Positions 21,603-34,620 are shown, counted from the stretch's first letter. The stretch is 64,000 bases of DNA from Eurosta solidaginis (GCF_040869045.1 NC_090319.1:48704779-48768778); one strand, 5' to 3'. The notes: a model not told the origin generated them from the letters alone. Made by a program: numbers and translations.

Positions 21603-22386
21603 AAGGCGCGATAGCCTCCGATGAGATTTTTGGCGTCGTGCTCCTTTTAATTTTTCATATAAATTGGCGGGACGGGACCTACGTGTTTAATGCCGACTCC
21701 GAACGGTATCTACAAGGCAGATGATTTTTCACAGAAAGCTTCTCATGGCAGAAATACAAATGGGGTGACTCCGCTTAGAAAAACCTTTTTCTAATTGAAA
21801 AGTAAAGTCCTCTCTCGACAAACGAAAATCATACTCTACAAGGCACTTATCGTCCCCGTCCTGCTACATGGTGCAGAATCATGGACAATGACACATCAGA
21901 TGAAGCGGCTCTGGGAGTGTTCGGGAGAAAAGTTCTTCGTAAGATTTATGGACCTCTACGCGTTGGCGATTGCCAGTACCCCAGAATATTTAACGATGAG
22001 CTGCACGAGCTCTACGAAAACATCAACATAGTCCTGCGAACGCAGCGGCTGTGCTGGCTAGGCCATGTTATGCGAATGAAGATGACGCTGCGGCCAAGAA
22101 GGTGTTTCTATCGGAACCCGCCTATGGAAGCAGATGTAGAGGGCGGTCCCCACTGCGCTGGAAGGACCAGGTGCAAAACGATTTAAACTCCCTTGGTGTA
22201 ACCAATTGACGCCGGTTGGCAGAGAGAAGGAGCGAATGGCGCGCCTTGTTGGACGGCCATAATCGCTTAAACGGTAAGTAATTGAAAAAAACCTGTTTCT
22301 AAAATCTTAATGTTCCTTTTCCCGCCGCATGTACGTATGATCCTCGGTGTAGTAGACAGAGCGCGCTACGACCACACCATGGCGGG
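21603..22386 (-). mobile_element. tRNA-derived SINE, split by an RTE insertion
   Basis: The SINE 3' part is at 21603-21801 and its degraded tRNA-like head at 22280-22386. The two halves are separated by the RTE fragment 21802-22279. The interrupted sequence is AATTGAAAA, present on both sides. The SINE is therefore older than that RTE insertion. Confidence 0.75.
21802..22279 (+). mobile_element. 5'-truncated RTE LINE fragment nested in a SINE
   Basis: The fragment holds the last part of the RTE reverse transcriptase frame: KSKVLSRQTKIILYKALIVPV, then HGAESWTMT, and, in shifted frames, RKVLRKIYGPLRVGD and RLCWLGHVMRMK. It continues into the 3' UTR with GACGGCCATAATCGC and ends in AACGGTAAGTA. 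AATTGAAAA flanks it at 21793-21801 and 22280-22288. It retains the coding segment that is deleted from the longer copy at 48028-51071. Confidence 0.85.
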
Positions 22387-22439
22387 CAGACTTTAGTACA
22401 GCCAGAAAAACAACGGATGACCAGGTAAACCTACAGTAG

Positions 22440-22825
22440 AAATTTCACGGACACACATATACATGGAATTCAAGGGGTTGATAAGCACAATACAAAGTTT
22501 TATAGCTTCAAAGCTTCCGCAACCCAATTGTAAACCTCACCTACGCGAGCGGGGTCCTGTTACAAATATGAATGTATCATACGCATATTTAGCAGGTGAC
22601 GCTTTGGCGAAGCGAGGTTCCTCCTGAAACTGGGGAGTGGGAGAGGCGAGGTGGCCTAAAAAGTTTAGTGTGGTCATATAAATCGTTCCCAAGATGGCCG
22701 GGCTAGTACCTTAATGGTGCTTTGTTACCGGAACGTACCTGATCTATATCCGGCAAAGGACCATCAACACCAATAACACTCCCCAAAACCTTCGGGGAGA
22801 GTCTTTGTCGTTAATACAACAACAA
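22440..22825 (+). mobile_element. CAA-tailed LINE 3' region
   Basis: The sequence from GGGGTTGATAAGC through TTCCGCAACCCAA, CACCTACGCGAG, GGCCGGGCTAGTACC, ACTCCCCAAAACCTTCGGGG and a final AACAACAAAAAC is shared with the minus-strand copy at 46105-46460. Its second half is shared with 8500-8664. It has no open frame of note and probably represents the 3' UTR of a jockey-like LINE. Confidence 0.6.
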
Positions 22826-23101
22826 AAACACACATACACATTTAGGTTTTTATGAGAAAATCGAAAAAAATTGTTACACTTATGCACCTGTACCCGAGTT
22901 TTCATGTAGAACGTAAATGTTTTCGAGTAACTCGTCCGTTTTTAATAAAACAACGTGCTTATTCAATAAACTGGTTTAATGCGATGAATATTTCAATTTC
23001 TGATTACTTTTCTACTTTTATTTTTAACACTGAAAATACTTCACTCGATTGAATGTAAAATTTTTAACCCCCACCTGGTTATTTGTACTTTCTCTCTTTT
23101 T

Positions 23102-25088
23102 ATACTCAGTTGTGCAGAGCTCACAGAGTATATTAACTTTGATTGGATAACGGTTGGTTGTACAGGTATAAAGGAATCGAGATAGATATAGACTTCCATA
23201 TATCAAAATCATCAGGATCGAAAAAAAATTTGATTGAGCCATGTCCGTCCATCTGTCCGTCTGTTCGTTAACACGATAACTTGAGTAAATTTCGAGCTAT
23301 CAGATTGCTATTTAAAATGAACGATATCGGAATATAACCATGCCCACTTTTTCGATATCGAAAATTTCGAAAAACCGAAAAAATGCGACAATTCATTGCG
23401 AAAGACGGATAAATCAATGAAACTTGGTAGGTGGGTTGACCTTATGACGCAGAAAAGAATATTAGTAAAATTTTGGACGACAGGCGTGACACCGCCCCCT
23501 TTTAAAAGAAGGTAATTTAAAAGTTTTGCAAGCTGTAATTTGGCAGTCGCTGAAGATATCATGATGAAATTTGGCTGGACAGTTACTACTATTACTGTAT
23601 ATGCGCTAAATAAAAAATTGCAAATTCGAAAAAACGCCCACTTTTTAAAAAAACATTGTTTAAAAGTCAAATTTTAACAAAAAATTGAATATCTTTACTG
23701 CATAAAAATAAGTAAATGTAAGGCGCGATAACCTCCGAAGAGATCTAAGGCCGAGCTTTTCTTCCAATTTGCGTCGCGCTCCGCTTGATTTTCCTTACAA
23801 ATTGGCCGGACGGGACCTACATGTTTTATGCCGACTCCGAACGGCATCTGCAAGGCAGATAAGTTGTCACTGAGAGCTTTTCATGGCACAAATACACTCG
23901 GAGCGCTTGCCAAACACTGCCGGGAGCGACCCCGCTTAGACAAATTTTCTTCTCATTGAAAAACCTTATTTCTAAAATTTTGATGTTGCTTTGCCCGGGG
24001 TTCGAACCCAGGGCATACGGTGTGGTAGGCGGAGCACGCTACCATCACACCACTGTATATAAGTAAATTATGTCAACATTCAACTCCAGTAATGATGTGG
24101 TGCAACAAAATACAAAAATAAAAGAAATTTTCAAAATGGGCGTGGCTCCGCCCTTTTTCATTTAGTTTGTCTAGAATACTTTTAATGCCATAAGTCGAAC
24201 AAAAATTTACCAATCCTTCCGAAATTTGGTAGGGGCATAGATTCTACTGTTTTCTGTGAAAATGGGAAATCGGTTGAAGCCACGCCCAGTTTTTATATAC
24301 AGTCGACCGTCTGTCCTTCCGCTCAGCCGTTAACACGATAACTTGAGCAAAAACCGATATATCTTTACTAAAGCTAGCCCACGTACTTATCTGAACTCAC
24401 TTTATCTTGGTATCAAAAATGGCCGATATCCGATTATAACCACGCCCACTTTTTCGATATCGAAAATTACGAAAAATTAAAAAAATTCCATAATTATATA
24501 CCAAATACGAAAAAAGGGATGAACCATGGTAATTTGATTGGTTTATTGACGCAAAATATAACTTTAGAAAAAACTTTATAAAATGGATGTGACACCTACC
24601 ATATTAAGTAGAAGAAAATGAAAAAGTTCTACAGGACGAAATCAAAAGCCCTTGGAATTTTGGCAGGAGTATTGTTCGTGGTATGACATATATAAATAAA
24701 TTAGCGGATGATATTCTGGGTCACCCTGGTCCACATTTTGGTTAATATCTCGAAAACGCCGTCGTATATACAACTAAGGGCCACTCCCTTTTAAAACCCT
24801 AATTAGTGCCTTTAATTTTATACCCATATTATACAAACACATTCTAGAGTCACGCCTGGTCCACCTTTGTGGCGATATCCCGAAATGGCGTCCACCTATA
24901 GAATTATGGCACACTTACCTTTAAAATACTCTTTAATACCTTCCATTTGATACCCATGTCATACAAACACATTCCAGGGTTACCCTAGTTTCACTTTCCT
25001 ACATGGTGATTTTCCCTTATTTTGTCTCCAAAGCTCTCAGCTGAGTATGTAATATTCGGTTACACCCGAACTTAGCCTTCCTTACTTG
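23102..25088 (+). mobile_element. TACTCAG-family element, copy C, split by a SINE
   Basis: The left hairpin end ATACTCAGTTGTGCAGAGCTC starts at 23102 and the right end CCTTCCTTACTTG closes at 25088. First module at 23240-23400, second at 24300-24480, then a short 130-bp array of about two units (24720-24990). A SINE is inserted at 23718-24058. No coding frame is convincing. Confidence 0.8.
23718..24058 (-). mobile_element. tRNA-derived SINE, best-preserved copy
   Basis: On the minus strand the element begins GGTGTGATGGTAGCGTGCTC, whose TGGTGTGATGG fits an RNA polymerase III A box with one mismatch. About 35 bp later GGTTCGAACC is a perfect B box (near 24000-24011). A tRNA-unrelated body follows and ends CGGAGGTTATCGCGCCTTA. 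ATAAGTAAAT occurs at 23708-23717 and 24059-24068 as a 10-bp target duplication inside copy C. It encodes no protein and depends on a LINE enzyme for copying. Confidence 0.88.
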
Positions 25089-25600
25089 TTTAGATAAAAG
25101 TATACACGATGCGCTTATTTTCGCCGATATTCATTATCGTAACAAACAAAACTTTGCGTGCTGCAGGCGTTGCCATCATTTCAAAGCACCTACCATAAAC
25201 ATTTTGTATGAAACAGCATCATGCCGCAAGCAAACACATGCAACACGTCAACTTAAGAGCCCATTTACAATGAATTATACGACTAAGACTTCGACTATGA
25301 TAGATAAACGTGTCATATCTTAAAAATATGCCAACTTTTTGCTTCGCTCTGCTCTTTGTAGCAAAAGTGTGCCTTAAACATATATTGAACTCATCTATCC
25401 TGTTCAAGGTTTTAGCAAAGGTTTCCATGTAAATTTGGCCTACAAATGAACCAGTATGAGTTGTATGTATATGTAGTCAGAAGCGAAAGTTTCCCGGAAC
25501 TTCTATTACCTTGTACTGAAGTCAGTTACTAGTGAAATAAATATCTGGTTCAGAACTAGACCTAAATTACCGAAGAAAAACTAGTTCGATAGTAGCTTGA
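25089..25600. other. No gene recognised
   Basis: Short unrelated open frames only, with no repeat structure seen. Confidence 0.45.
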
Positions 25601-25609
25601 TTTTCGTAG

Positions 25610-26510
25610 TTCCGAACTATAGAAATGTAATGTAGCCAACTTCCACAGCCTAGGACATCGCCACCTTACAGCCAGTTGAAAGCATATAAAAGAGATTGTG
25701 AGCGAACTAGTAATGGCTGTCGCCCAATCCAAAACTCGCAATCAGATCGACCAATTTGTGATAGACAGACAGCATGGACTCGGTGTTTTAGATATTCACA
25801 CGTACCAAGGACTTAACATCGACAGGGTGTGCTCGCCTCTATGCATGCGGCTAAACGCAAGAAACCAAAGAACACAAGGAAAGCTAGACGTCGAAAGACT
25901 GCAATCGCAGTTGGCTGTTATGATTTCGAAACTGGACTCACACACCAGCTCTCTGAGGGCACAAATTAACCCGACGAAATGCACGAGCAGTGGGAGTATA
26001 GCTGTAAAACACCTTGTACTGCCGCTGAGGAAAAAATGTGTTACCCACTACCACGGAAAAACAGCTGCCGCAATGAAGAATGCCGCGTTGCAACCAAAAG
26101 GAAAGACGTTGCCTACAGGGCTACAAGAAAAGTGTTTGAGCGCAACCGCGAGATGAAGAGGGAAGCGAGACGCATTTACAGAAGGAAGAATCAGAGGCAG
26201 AAAGGCATGAGTGCAAAGAGCTTGAGCTACTAGCAACAGACAAAAGGTTTTAAGTCCGGAGAAAATTCCTGTAAAAACGAAAACGGCGAACTTATTACCA
26301 AGGTCCAGAGATCACTTATCTGCCCTCCTAAATGAGAAGAGCGATGTGCCGCCCAGGGTTAGGCAAATAAATCAGCTTCTTTGGAAAAATCTGGTTGTAC
26401 GAGTGAATGCGTGAAGATTGGAATCTGAGTATTGTTTGCCACTCCACAAGAAAGGGGATGAGATTGAAATGGTTCCGATCTAGTTACGCTGGTGCAAATA
26501 CATTTGTGTG
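25610..26510 (+). pseudogene. RTE LINE remnant, middle of the ORF
   Basis: The translation contains RNQIDQFVIDRQHGLGVLDI near 25740, RTQGKLDVERLQSQLA near 25870, EQWEYSCKTPCTAAEEK near 25985, and NEECRVATKRKD near 26070. These match the same order of motifs in the minus-strand RTE at 49486-50316 (DHVVIDGRHASSVLDV, then TQGKLDVEKLQSQ, then EECRVATERKDAACRATLKA). Several frame shifts are present. It has neither a complete endonuclease nor the RT core, and no clear 3' tail. Confidence 0.75.
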
Positions 26511-26545
26511 TAGGTAAAAACCGAATACAAAAAACTAAATAAAAA

Positions 26546-29500
26546 CAATTAAGGAAGGTTAAGTTCGGGTGTAACCGAACATTACATACTCAGTTGAGAG
26601 ATATGGTGACAACATAAGGGAAAATAACCATGTAGGAAAATGAACCGAGGGAAACCCTGGAATGTGTTTGTGTGACATGTCTATCAAATGAAAGGCATTA
26701 AAGAGTATTTTATGAAGGAGTGGGCCATAGTTCTATAGGTGGACGCCATTTAGGGATATCGCCATAAAGGTGGATCAGTGTTGACTCTAGAATTTGTTTG
26801 TACAATATGGGTATCAAATGGAAGGTGTTAATGAGTATTTTAAAAGGACGTGGGCCTTAGTTCTATAGGTGGATGCCTTTTCGAGATATCGCCATAAAGG
26901 TGGGCCAGGGGTGACTCTAGAATTTTTGTGTACGATATGGGTATCAAATGGAAGGTGTTAATGAGTATTTTAAAAGGGAGTGGGTCTTAGTTCTATAGGT
27001 GGACGCCTTTTCGAGATATCGCCATAAAGGTGGGCCAGGGGTGACTCTAGAATTTTTGTGTACGATATGGGTATCAAATGAAAGGTGTTAATGAGTATTT
27101 TAAAAGGGAGTGTGCCTTAGTTCTATAGGTGGACGCCTTTTCGAGATATCGCCATAAAGGTGGACCAGGGGTGACTCTAGAATTTGTTTGTACGATATGG
27201 GTATCAAATGAAAGGTGTTAATGAGTATTTTAAAAGGATGTGGGCCTTAGTTCTATAGGTGGATGCCTTTTCGAGATATCGCCATAAAGGCGGATCAGGG
27301 GTGACTCTAGAATTTGTTTGTACGTTATGGGTATCAAATGAAAGGTTTTAATGAGTATTTTAAAAGGGAGTGGGCCTTAGTTCTATAGGTGGATGCCTTT
27401 TCGAGATATCGCCATAAAGGCGGATCAGGGGTGACTCTAGAATTTGTTTGTACGATATGGGTACCAAATGAAAGGTGTTAATGAGTATTTTAAAAGGATG
27501 TGGGCCTTAGTTCTATAGGTTGATGCCTTTTCGAGATATCGCCATAAAGGCGGATCAGGGGTGAATCTAGAATTTGTTTGTACGATATGGGTATCAAATG
27601 AAAGGTTTTAATGAGTATTTTAAAAGGGAGTGGGCCTTAGTTCTATAGGTGGATGCCTTTTCGAGATATCGCCATAAAGGTGGGCCAGGGGTGACTCTAG
27701 AATTTTTGTGTACGATATTGGTATCAAATGAAAGGTTTCAATGAGTATTTTAAAAGGGAGTGGGCCTTAGTTCTATAGGTGGATGCCTTTTCGAGATATC
27801 GCCATAAAGGTGGGCCAGGGGTGACAATAGAATTTTTGTGTACGATATGGATATCAAATGAAAGATGTTAATGAGTATTTTAAAAGGCAGTGGGCCTTAG
27901 TTCTATAGGTGGATGCCTTTTCTAGATATCGCCATAAAGGTGGGCCAGGGGTGACTCTAGAATTTTTGTGTACGATATGGGTATCAAATGAAAGGTTTTA
28001 ATGAGTATTTTAAAAGGGGGTGGGCCTTAGTTCTATAGGTGGATGCCTTTTCGAGATATCGCCGTAAAGGTGGGCCAGGGGTGACTCTAGAATTTTTTTG
28101 TACGATATGGGTATCAAATGAAAGGTGTTAATGAGTATTTTAAAAGAGCGTGGGCCTTAGTTCTATAGGTGGACGCCTTTTCGAGATATCGACATAAAGG
28201 TGGACCAGGGGTGACTCTAGAATTTTTTTGTACGATATGGGTATCAAATGAAAGGTGTTAATGAGTATTTTAAAAGAGCGTGGGCCTTAGTTCTATAGGT
28301 GGACGCCTTTTCGAGATATCGACATAAAGGTGGACCAGGGGTGACTCTAGAATTTTTTTGTACGATATGGGTATCAAATGAAAGGTGTTAATGAGTATTT
28401 TAAAAGGATGTGGGCCTTAGTTCTATAGGTGGATGCCTTTTCGAGATATCGCCATAAAGGTGGGCCAGGGGTGACTCTAGAATTTTTTTGTACGATATGG
28501 GTATCAAATGAAAGGTGTTAATGAGTATTTTAAAAGAGCGTGGGCCTTAGTTCTATAGGTGGACGCCTTTTCGAGATATCGACATAAAGGTGGACCAGGG
28601 GTGACTCTAGAATTTTTTTGTACGATATGGGTATCAAATGAAAGGTGTTAATGAGTATTTTAAAAGAGCGTGGGCCTTAGTTCTATAGGTGGACGCCTTT
28701 TCGAGATATCGCCGTAAAGGTGGGCCAGGGGTGACTCTAGAATTTTTTTGTACGATATGGGTATCAAATGAAAGGTGTTAATGAGTATTTTAAAAGGATG
28801 TGGGCCTTAGTTCTATAGGTGGATGCCTTTTCGAGATATCGCCATAAAGGTGGGCCAGGGGTGACTCTAGAATATTTGTGTACGATATGGGTATCAAAAA
28901 TAAAGGTGTTAATGAGTATTTTAAAATGCAGTGGGCCTTAGTTCTATAGGTGGACGCCTTTTCGAGATATCGACATAAAGGTGGACCAGGGGTGACTCTA
29001 GAATTTTTTTGTACGATATGGGTATCAAATGAAAGGTGTTAATGAGTATTTTAAAAGAGCGTGGGCCTTAGTTCTATAGGTGGACGCCTTTTCGAGATAT
29101 CGCCGTAAAGGTGGGCCAGGGGTGACTCTAGAATTTTTGTGTACGATATGGGTATCAAATGAAAGGTTTTAATGAGTATTTTAAAAGGGAGTGGGCCTTA
29201 GTTCTATAGGTGGATGCCTTTTCGAGATATCGCCATAAAGGTGGGCCAGGGTGACTCTAGAATATTTGTGTACGATATGGGTATCAAAAATAAAGGTGTT
29301 AATTAGTATTTTAAAAGGCAGTGGGCCTTAGTTCTATAGGTGGATGCCTTTTCGAGATATCGCCATAAAGGTGGGCCAGGGGTGACTCTAGAATTTTTGT
29401 GTACGATATGGGTATCAAATGAAAGGTGTTAATGAGTATTTTAAAAGGATGTGGGCCTTAGTTCTATAGGTGGATGCCTTTTCGAGATATCGCCATAAAG

Positions 29501-32500
29501 GTGGGCCAGGGGTGACTCTAGAATATTTGTGTACGATATGGGTATCAAAAATAAAGGTGTTAATGAGTATTTTAAAATGCAGTGGGCCTTAGTTCTATAG
29601 GTGGATGCCTTTTCGAGATATCGCCATAAAGGTGGGCCAGGGGTGACTCTAGAATTTTTGTGTACGATATGGGTATCAAATGAAAGGTGTTAATGAGTAT
29701 TTTAAAAGGATGTGGGCCTTAGTTCTATAGGTGGATGCCTTTTCGAGATATCGCCATAAAGGTGGGCCAGGGTGACTCTAGAATATTTGTGTACGATATG
29801 GGTATCAAAAATAAAGGTGTTAATTAGTATTTTAAAAGGCAGTGGGCCTTAGTTCTATAGGTGGATGCCTTTTCGAGATATCGCCATAAAGGTGGGCCAG
29901 GGGTGACTCTAGAATTTTTGTGTACGATATGGGTATCAAATGAAAGGTGTTAATGAGTATTTTAAAAGGATGTGGGCCTTAGTTCTATAGGTGGATGCCT
30001 TTTCGAGATATCGCCATAAAGGTGGGCCAGGGGTGACTCTAGAATTTTTGTGTACGATATGGGTATCAAATGAAAGGTGTTGATGAGTATTTTAAAAGGC
30101 AGTGGGCCTTAGTTCTATAGGTGGATGCCTTTTCGAGATATCGCCATAAAGGTGGGCCAGGGGTGACTCTAGAATTTTTGTGTACGATATGGGTATCAAA
30201 TGAAAGGTGTTAATGAGTATTTTAAAAGGATGTGGGCCTTAGTTCTATAGGTGGATGCCTTTTCGAGATATCGCCATAAAGGTGGGCCAGGGGTGACTCT
30301 AGAATTTTTGTGTACGATATGGGTATCAAATGAAAGGTGTTGATGAGTATTTTAAAAGGCAGTGGGCCTTAGTTCTATAGGTGGATGCCTTTTCGAGATA
30401 TCGCCATAAAGGTGGGCCAGGGGTGACTCTAGAATTTTTGTGTACGATATGGGTATCAAATGAAAGGTGTTAATGAGTATTTTAAAAGGATGTGGGCCTT
30501 AGTTCTATAGGTGGATGCCTTTTCGAGATATCGCCATAAAGGTGGGCCAGGGGTGACTCTAGAATTTTTGTGTACGATATGGGTATCAAATGAAAGGTGT
30601 TGATGAGTATTTTAAAAGGCAGTGGGCCTTAGTTCTATAGGTGGATGCCTTTTCGAGATATCGCCATAAAGGTGGGCCAGGGGTGACTCTAGAATTTTTG
30701 TGTACGATATGGGTATCAAATGAAAGGTGTTAATGAGTATTTTAAAAGGATGTGGGCCTTAGTTCTATAGGTGGATGCCTTTTCGAGATATCGCCATAAA
30801 GGTGGGCCAGGGTGACTCTAGAATATTTGTGTACGATATGGGTATCAAAAATAAAGGTGTTAATGAGTATTTTAAAATGCAGTGGGCCTTAGTTCTATAG
30901 GTGGATGCCTTTTCGAGATATCGCCATAAAGGTGGGCCAGGGGTGACTCTAGAATTTTTGTGTATGATATGGTTATCAAATGAAAGGTTTTAATGAGTTT
31001 TTAAAAGGGAGTGGGCCTTAGTTCTATAGGTGGATGCCTTTTCGAGATATCGCCATAAAGGTGGGCCAGGGGTGACTCTAGAATTTTTGTGTACGATATG
31101 GGTATCAAATGAAAGGTTTTAATGATTATTTTAAAAGGATGTGGGCCTTAGTTCTATAGGTGGATGCCTTTTCGAGATATCGCCGTAAAGGTGGGCCAGG
31201 GGTGACTCTAGAATTTTTTTGTACGATATGGGTATCAAATTAAAGGTATTAATGAGGGTTTTAAAAGGGAGTGGCCCTTAGTTGTATATGTGAAGGCGTT
31301 TTCGAGATATCTATCAAAATGTGGAACAGGGTGACCCAGAACTACATCTGTCGGGTACCGCTAATTTATTTATATATGTAATACCACGTACAGTATTCCT
31401 TCCATGATTCCAAGGGCTTTTGGTTTCGCCCTGCCAAACTTTTTCATTTTCTTCTACTTAATATGGTAGGTGTCACACCCATTTTACCAAGTTTTTTTTC
31501 TAAAGTTATATTTTGCGTCAATATACCAATACAGTTACCATGTTTCATCCCTTTTTTCGTATTTGGTATATAATTATGGCATATTTTTCATTTTTCGTAA
31601 TTTCCGATATCGAAAAATGGGCGTGGTCATAGTCGGATTTCGGCCATTTTTTACACCAATACAAAGTGAGTTCAGATAAGTACGTGAACTGAGTTTAGTA
31701 AAGATATGTCGATTTTTGCTCAAGCTATCGTGTTAACGGCCGAGCGGAAGGACAGATGGTCGACTGTGTGTAAAAACTGGGCGTGGCTGCAACCGATTTC
31801 GCCCTTCTTCACAGAAAACAATTATCGTCCTAGGAGCTAAGCCTCTACCAAATTTCACAAGGATTGGTTAATTTTTGTTCGACTTATGGCATTAAAAGCA
31901 TCCTAGACAAATTAAATGAAAAAGGGCGGAGCCACGCCCATTTTGAAAATTTTTGTATTTTGTTGCACCATATCATTACTGGAGTTGAATGTTGGCATAA
32001 TTTACTTATATGCTGTAAAGATATTAACTTTTCTTTTAAAATTTGAATTTAAAAAAAACAATTTTTTTAAAAGTGGGCGTGAACGTTCTCCGATTTTGCT
32101 AATTTTTTAGTAGACATAATGTAATAAGAGTAACGTTCCTGCCAAATTTCATCATGATATCTTCAACGACTGCCAAATTACAGCTTGCAAAACTTCTAAA
32201 TTACCTTCATTTAAAAGTGGGCGGTGCCACGCCCATTGTCCAAAATTTTACCAGTTTTCTATTCTTTGTCATAAGCTCAACTCACCTACCAAGTTTCATG
32301 GCTTAATGCGTATTTGGTAATGAATTATCGCACTTTTTCGATTTTTCGAAATTTTCGATATCGAAAAAGTGGGCGTGGTTATTGTCCGATATCGCTCATT
32401 TTAAAGACCGATCTGAGATGAGTGCCCAGGAACCTACACACCAAATTTCATCAAGATACCTCAAAATTTACTCAAGTTATCGTGTTAACGGACAGACGGA

Positions 32501-32650
32501 CGGACGGACATGGCTCAATCGAATTTTTTTTCGATACTGATGATTTTGATATATGGAAGTCTATATCTATCTCGATTCCTTTATACCTGTACAACCAACC
32601 GTTATGCAATCAAAGTTAATATACTCTGTGAGCTCTGCTTAACTGAGTAT
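26546..32650 (-). mobile_element. TACTCAG-family element, copy D, with greatly expanded array
   Basis: In the opposite orientation to copies A, B, C, E and G. The right end (CAATTAAGGAAGG and the GTTCGGGTGTAACCGAAC hairpin) is at 26546, and the hairpin end with GAGCTCTGCTTAACTGAGTAT closes at 32650. The modules are at 31560-31770 and 32330-32510. The 130-bp array fills 26690-31310, three quarters of the element. No coding frame is found. Confidence 0.85.
26690..31310. repeat. 130-bp minisatellite, about 35 units, in copy D
   Basis: The landmark CGAGATATCG recurs every 130 bp from about 26751 to 31302, 35 periods. Each unit has GACTCTAGAAT, GTACGATATGGGTATCAAA, ATGAGTATTTTAAAAG and TAGTTCTATAGGTGGA segments. 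Unit variants recur in patterns (260-bp and 520-bp higher-order repeats). Terminal units are the most diverged. Confidence 0.95.
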
Positions 32651-34190
32651 AATTACGAAATTTTCAGAAAATAAGACAGCGAGGAATATATCATATGAAT
32701 GTGTGTAAATATAATGTGCAAACATCTATATGGGGGTTGTAACAAAAGTTCGATATTGGGGAAGAGTTAGAAGTTAAAAAAAAACTTCAAAAATTAAAAA
32801 TTTAAAAAAAAATCTAAATAAATTTTAGAAACAATCAATGAAATTGGAGAAAAGAACAAATGATTTTGGGAAAAGCGCAAATGTTGTTAGAAAGAGGCAA
32901 ATGCGCTTGAGGAAGCAAATGTATTTGAGAAATGGTAAAGATTTATTTGCAGAAACAGGCAGCTATTTGGGAAACAGGCAACACAATTTGAGAAAGGCTA
33001 GACACTTTTGAGGACCGGAGAAAACTCAACGGCAAGATATCAGTTATCAAGTCTGTAACGCACTCCATAGTAATGCACCTAACACAATATGCCAGCTTAT
33101 TCGGATTCGCTCACGGCAAATTATATTTAACCCTTCGGATGGTAAGGTCAAGCTAGTTAGTATGACATTTACGCAGCCACCGCTAAGAGTTCATTCTCAG
33201 GCGTGAACGACAATGCTTGGCGCCTAATCGCATTTCTTCGATTATGGTGATCTCAGATTCAAGAGGACAGCAGGTTAGAGCGATAATCCCTATTAAGGGA
33301 GCAAAAACTTCAGCTGTCTTTCCAGATAGGTTCCCCCCTTTGAACAATTACATTTTTATCGTTAAAAGAACTTTGTCTCCAGGCGTTCCAGGCGTTGTGG
33401 AAATGAATAGCCGGAATATTGGTAATGGTAAAGTTAACCAGTGTATGTTTTCTTTAGATCGTAGTTTTATGTGGAGAGTACAAATCCCAGGGCCTAACTT
33501 TTTGAGGGGCGAATGATGCACCTTGTACAGCGAGTCGCCAAATCCACGACAGACGGGCACTTGCAATTGTTGTTCATTGTTCTCAGACGCTACCGATGAA
33601 CAGTAAGCTCCTAAAGGGATTATGTCGAAGAAGCCCGGCAGGGTTATCGCTTTCTACGTCTACGTATAGACCAATACAACAACTACAAAGCAGGCTTAGC
33701 AATGAAAAAAAAATGTATGTGTAAACAACTTTGCTCAAGTTATGGGGGATTCCTAAATCTTAGCGTGAGTGTAGTCTCTTCACTACACAGATTTGACGGG
33801 AGCAAAATATGACAACATATAAGTTAATGAAAATTAACGAAGGCAGAAAAAGCTATCGGTAATATATAAGGCAGAAAGTGAAATGACAACCGAAACGAAG
33901 TAAATGACAAGAGGATGAAACAGTAGAAGAGGTGGAAGAAGAAAGTGGTATAATAAAAATATCGGCAATGATATGGATGTCAATAAATGTTCTATGGTAA
34001 AGATCACATTTGCGAAACCAAGTCAAGGCAATGCAAGTAAATGAGCAAAACAGATAGGAAAAGAAAAGAAGAGGGGAGGAAAGGAAGGATATGAAGTCCA
34101 AACCGGAGCCAACACCAAAGCCGAAGCCGAAACCAAACCTGCGTTTTATCAATATAGAGGTATTCACGGTGTGTTAGAGATAATTTGTCA
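32651..34190. other. No gene recognised; AG-rich stretch near the end
   Basis: AT-rich sequence with A-rich tracts near 32775-32820. At 33950-34130 there is an AG-rich segment with GAAGCCGAAACC-type near repeats. The open frames here are short and unrelated to known families. Confidence 0.45.
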
Positions 34191-34194
34191 CTTT

Positions 34195-34620
34195 GTTATG
34201 GACAGGATATGGGCATATTAACCTTTTCTCGTTGATAAGTTATCGGTTTGATATCAGTGTGTTATCGACGTGGCTTAGACGAGTTACGAGTATGTCATCG
34301 AATTGTTTAAAACTTGCTATCGATAACAAATGTTGTCGATTTTTTATCGAAGAATTCTTGTTAGTTAACGGAAAGTTTTGGGTTATTATCGAAAAGTTGG
34401 CGATTATTTATCGATAAGTTATGGACGTGAAAAAGGTAATGATATATTATCAATTTGTTTTGGAAATGTTATCGGCTTTTCTTTGGCGTTTTATCGAAAA
34501 TTTATCTATTCTATATCGAAAAAGTTATCGACTTGCTATTAAAAAACTATCGACTTCTTAGCGGAGTGTTACAAATTTGTTATCGGTGTACTATCGATTT
34601 GTTATCGAGAACTTGATTGT
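34195..34620 (+). repeat. Degenerate TTATCGA-rich repeat tract
   Basis: More than a dozen TTATCGA, CTATCGAT or TATCGATAA motifs occur in about 425 bp, with irregular spacing of roughly 15-30 bp. TATCGATA is the core recognised by the Drosophila factors DREF and BEAF-32. A tract with the complementary orientation lies at 56765-57240. Confidence 0.65.

Noticed and set aside
24000..24055. Possible functional tRNA gene on the minus strand
   Set aside because: A and B boxes are present, but the sequence continues into a SINE body, has a target duplication and does not fold into a complete tRNA with a clear anticodon arm.
26546..31310. CRISPR-like regular repeats
   Set aside because: The repeats are contiguous 130-bp units without unique spacers, in a eukaryotic transposon.
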